DNA of 64,000 nucleotides. Origin: Smittium culicis. Its lineage: Eukaryota; Kickxellomycota; Harpellomycetes; Harpellales; Legeriomycetaceae. Shown in pieces: positions 62,581-64,000 of the stretch. The notes below the pieces were generated by a model, which was not told the origin of the DNA, ran no database searches, and saw nothing but the letters and a program-made list of their open reading frames with translations. The position numbers were made by a program, and so were the translations under genes. Numbering within the stretch: position 1 is the stretch's first letter; every line of letters starts with the position of its first letter. The stretch lies in contig LSSN01000373.1 of NCBI GenBank assembly GCA_001970855.1, positions 8,113 through 72,112 of the forward strand. Direction: 5' to 3'.

Positions 62581-64000
62581 AAAAAAATAACACCATTTTA
62601 TCTTTGTTACATAAAACGTATCTCAATGTAGATCTATTATTGGATAGTTATGAAATTAAAATTAGATAATTAACTCAGCCCTGATCATACTCAAGAATCG
62701 TATCATAATCTTCCCACTATTCTAATCTGTTTCTACCAAAGACCCAACATCGATTAAATTATACCTGAGACATTACTTTCATATTTTTATTTTAGCCAAA
62801 TTTTTAAACCAGATCAGCTTAGTTTATTATAATTTTCATTTGCATACAGAAAAAAACATCTTTTTTTTTTTTTTGTCGCTAAGAGTTAAAAAAAACATCT
62901 TAATACAGTTTTTTTAAATAGATCAATAATTCTCCATCTAGTACATTAATATTGGAAAGTTTTTTTTTAATAAAAAAATTCATTTGAACTATTTCTTATA
63001 AAAGATGTTAAACAATATCTTTTATTTCTTGAAATTTTATCAGTTCATATAGTTTCCTTCAAATAAGCAGAACTTTTATCGACCTTTAAAAACACTAAAA
63101 GAAAAGCTTTATAATTAGTGTAATAAAAAATATATTAATTACGATTCAAAGCATAAAAAATAATATGTCTTAATTCAAAAAATCACCCTTTCATCTCTAG
63201 ATGAAATACATAAAGCGATTGTTATCAAATCTCCCAAAATAAAGATAGCTTTCAGATTGATTCTATTAGCGTGAATAACTAACATACAAGCAGCTATGGA
63301 ACTATGCTTATCAAAATAAAATTATATCTTTTTATAAACAAAGGGTTTATATTAAGAACATATTCTAACTAAATTAATAAAAAATATTCTAAATATAAGG
63401 CTTGCAATTAATATACCCGGAATTCATTAAATAATATGAATTTCAATCAAGATATGCAATCCTGTACAGCGAAGCTAATGAACGTATTCATGATCACCAT
63501 TATCATCCTCAGACAAAGTAAATGCGATTAAAAGTGAAACTTTAGTATACTTTACTTATAATTTTGCAATTATTAAGCTGCTAGACTACAACAATGAATT
63601 TTACTCTTAGGTGAAAAGCTTATATTGAGGCCTAAAATCTTGTAAAAATACAGCATAATATCCATCATTAATATATAAATAATTCAACAGTATAAAAATT
63701 TTATATATTTAAATTTGAAGCTTCATTGCTGAACTCTAAATATATTTTATCATGTCTATATCCCTTGATAAACACAGTTCTAAAATTATAGCCTTATAAA
63801 TTATGCATAATTTCTGTAAATTATAAAATATTTTAATATCTAACCTGTGTATATTTTCAGTTACAGATTTTAGGTTTATCTCCAAAATAGCGACTGGATT
63901 TTGATTTCTTACTTGTTAAAAAAAAAATCAAGTAGATTATATAAACTTTTTTAAATGTAAAATTGGTGTAAAAAATTTTAAACTTTACAAAATTTACCAA
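62581..64000. other. Gene-free AT-rich stretch to window end
   Basis: No gene or structured element recognised. Confidence 0.4.

Overview
The window is eukaryotic and very AT-rich. It carries spliced protein-coding genes with short GT...AG introns (about 65-235 bp) set in long AT-rich gaps full of decayed transposons. The genes are fungal in type: CTR9, TAF4, RPF1, a mitochondrial GatA, a gamma-glutamyltransferase, an Oca/Siw14-type tyrosine phosphatase and a YAT-type amino acid permease. The base composition, intron style and repeat types (DIRS-like elements, LINEs, a TTAA-flanked MITE family) fit an early-diverging filamentous fungus. A Harpellales gut fungus (Smittium and relatives) is my best guess, but that is an inference and not something the sequence proves. 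Many ORFs here are single exons; I joined them by splice-site and reading-phase agreement, and every joined gene below keeps an open frame.

Layout. 1-778: DIRS-type gag fragment on the minus strand, broken by nonsense and frameshift changes and running off the left edge. 2794-2994: a solo-LTR-like element with a 5-bp target duplication. 5700-7380: a 5'-truncated LINE on the minus strand. 7732-10212: a six-exon gamma-glutamyltransferase (-). 10991-12825: four copies of a roughly 195-bp MITE. 14016-19053: CTR9 (-). 20113-20959 and 21284-22240: two unrecognised genes (-). 23520-24588: a five-exon tyrosine phosphatase (+). 26376-31560: TAF4 (-), lying between two 408-bp direct repeats (24845-25252 and 32768-33175). 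33783-36417: a seven-exon GatA (-). 36.9-52 kb: a transposon graveyard with two more MITEs, a DIRS-like element with terminal inverted repeats (37841-42385), a second solo-LTR copy nested in it, a Tigger/pogo transposase remnant, a LINE tail, a long (AAT)n tract with an assembly gap, and another MITE. 52417-53614: RPF1 (+). 54039-55508: a membrane-anchored DUF1636 protein (-). 59092-60750: an amino acid permease whose first coding exon is only the start codon (-). 60.75-64 kb: gene-poor, with one LINE tail.

The genes do not form an operon or a single pathway. They are housekeeping functions: transcription (CTR9/Paf1 complex, TAF4/TFIID), 60S ribosome assembly (RPF1), mitochondrial Gln-tRNA synthesis (GatA), glutathione turnover (GGT) and amino acid uptake (permease). 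The parts most worth following up are the TTAA MITE family, the palindrome-rich solo LTRs with perfect target duplications, the DIRS element, the DUF1636 fusion protein and the start-codon-only exon. I found no CRISPR array, no rRNA, no convincing tRNA, and no gene cluster that looks like a new multi-gene system.
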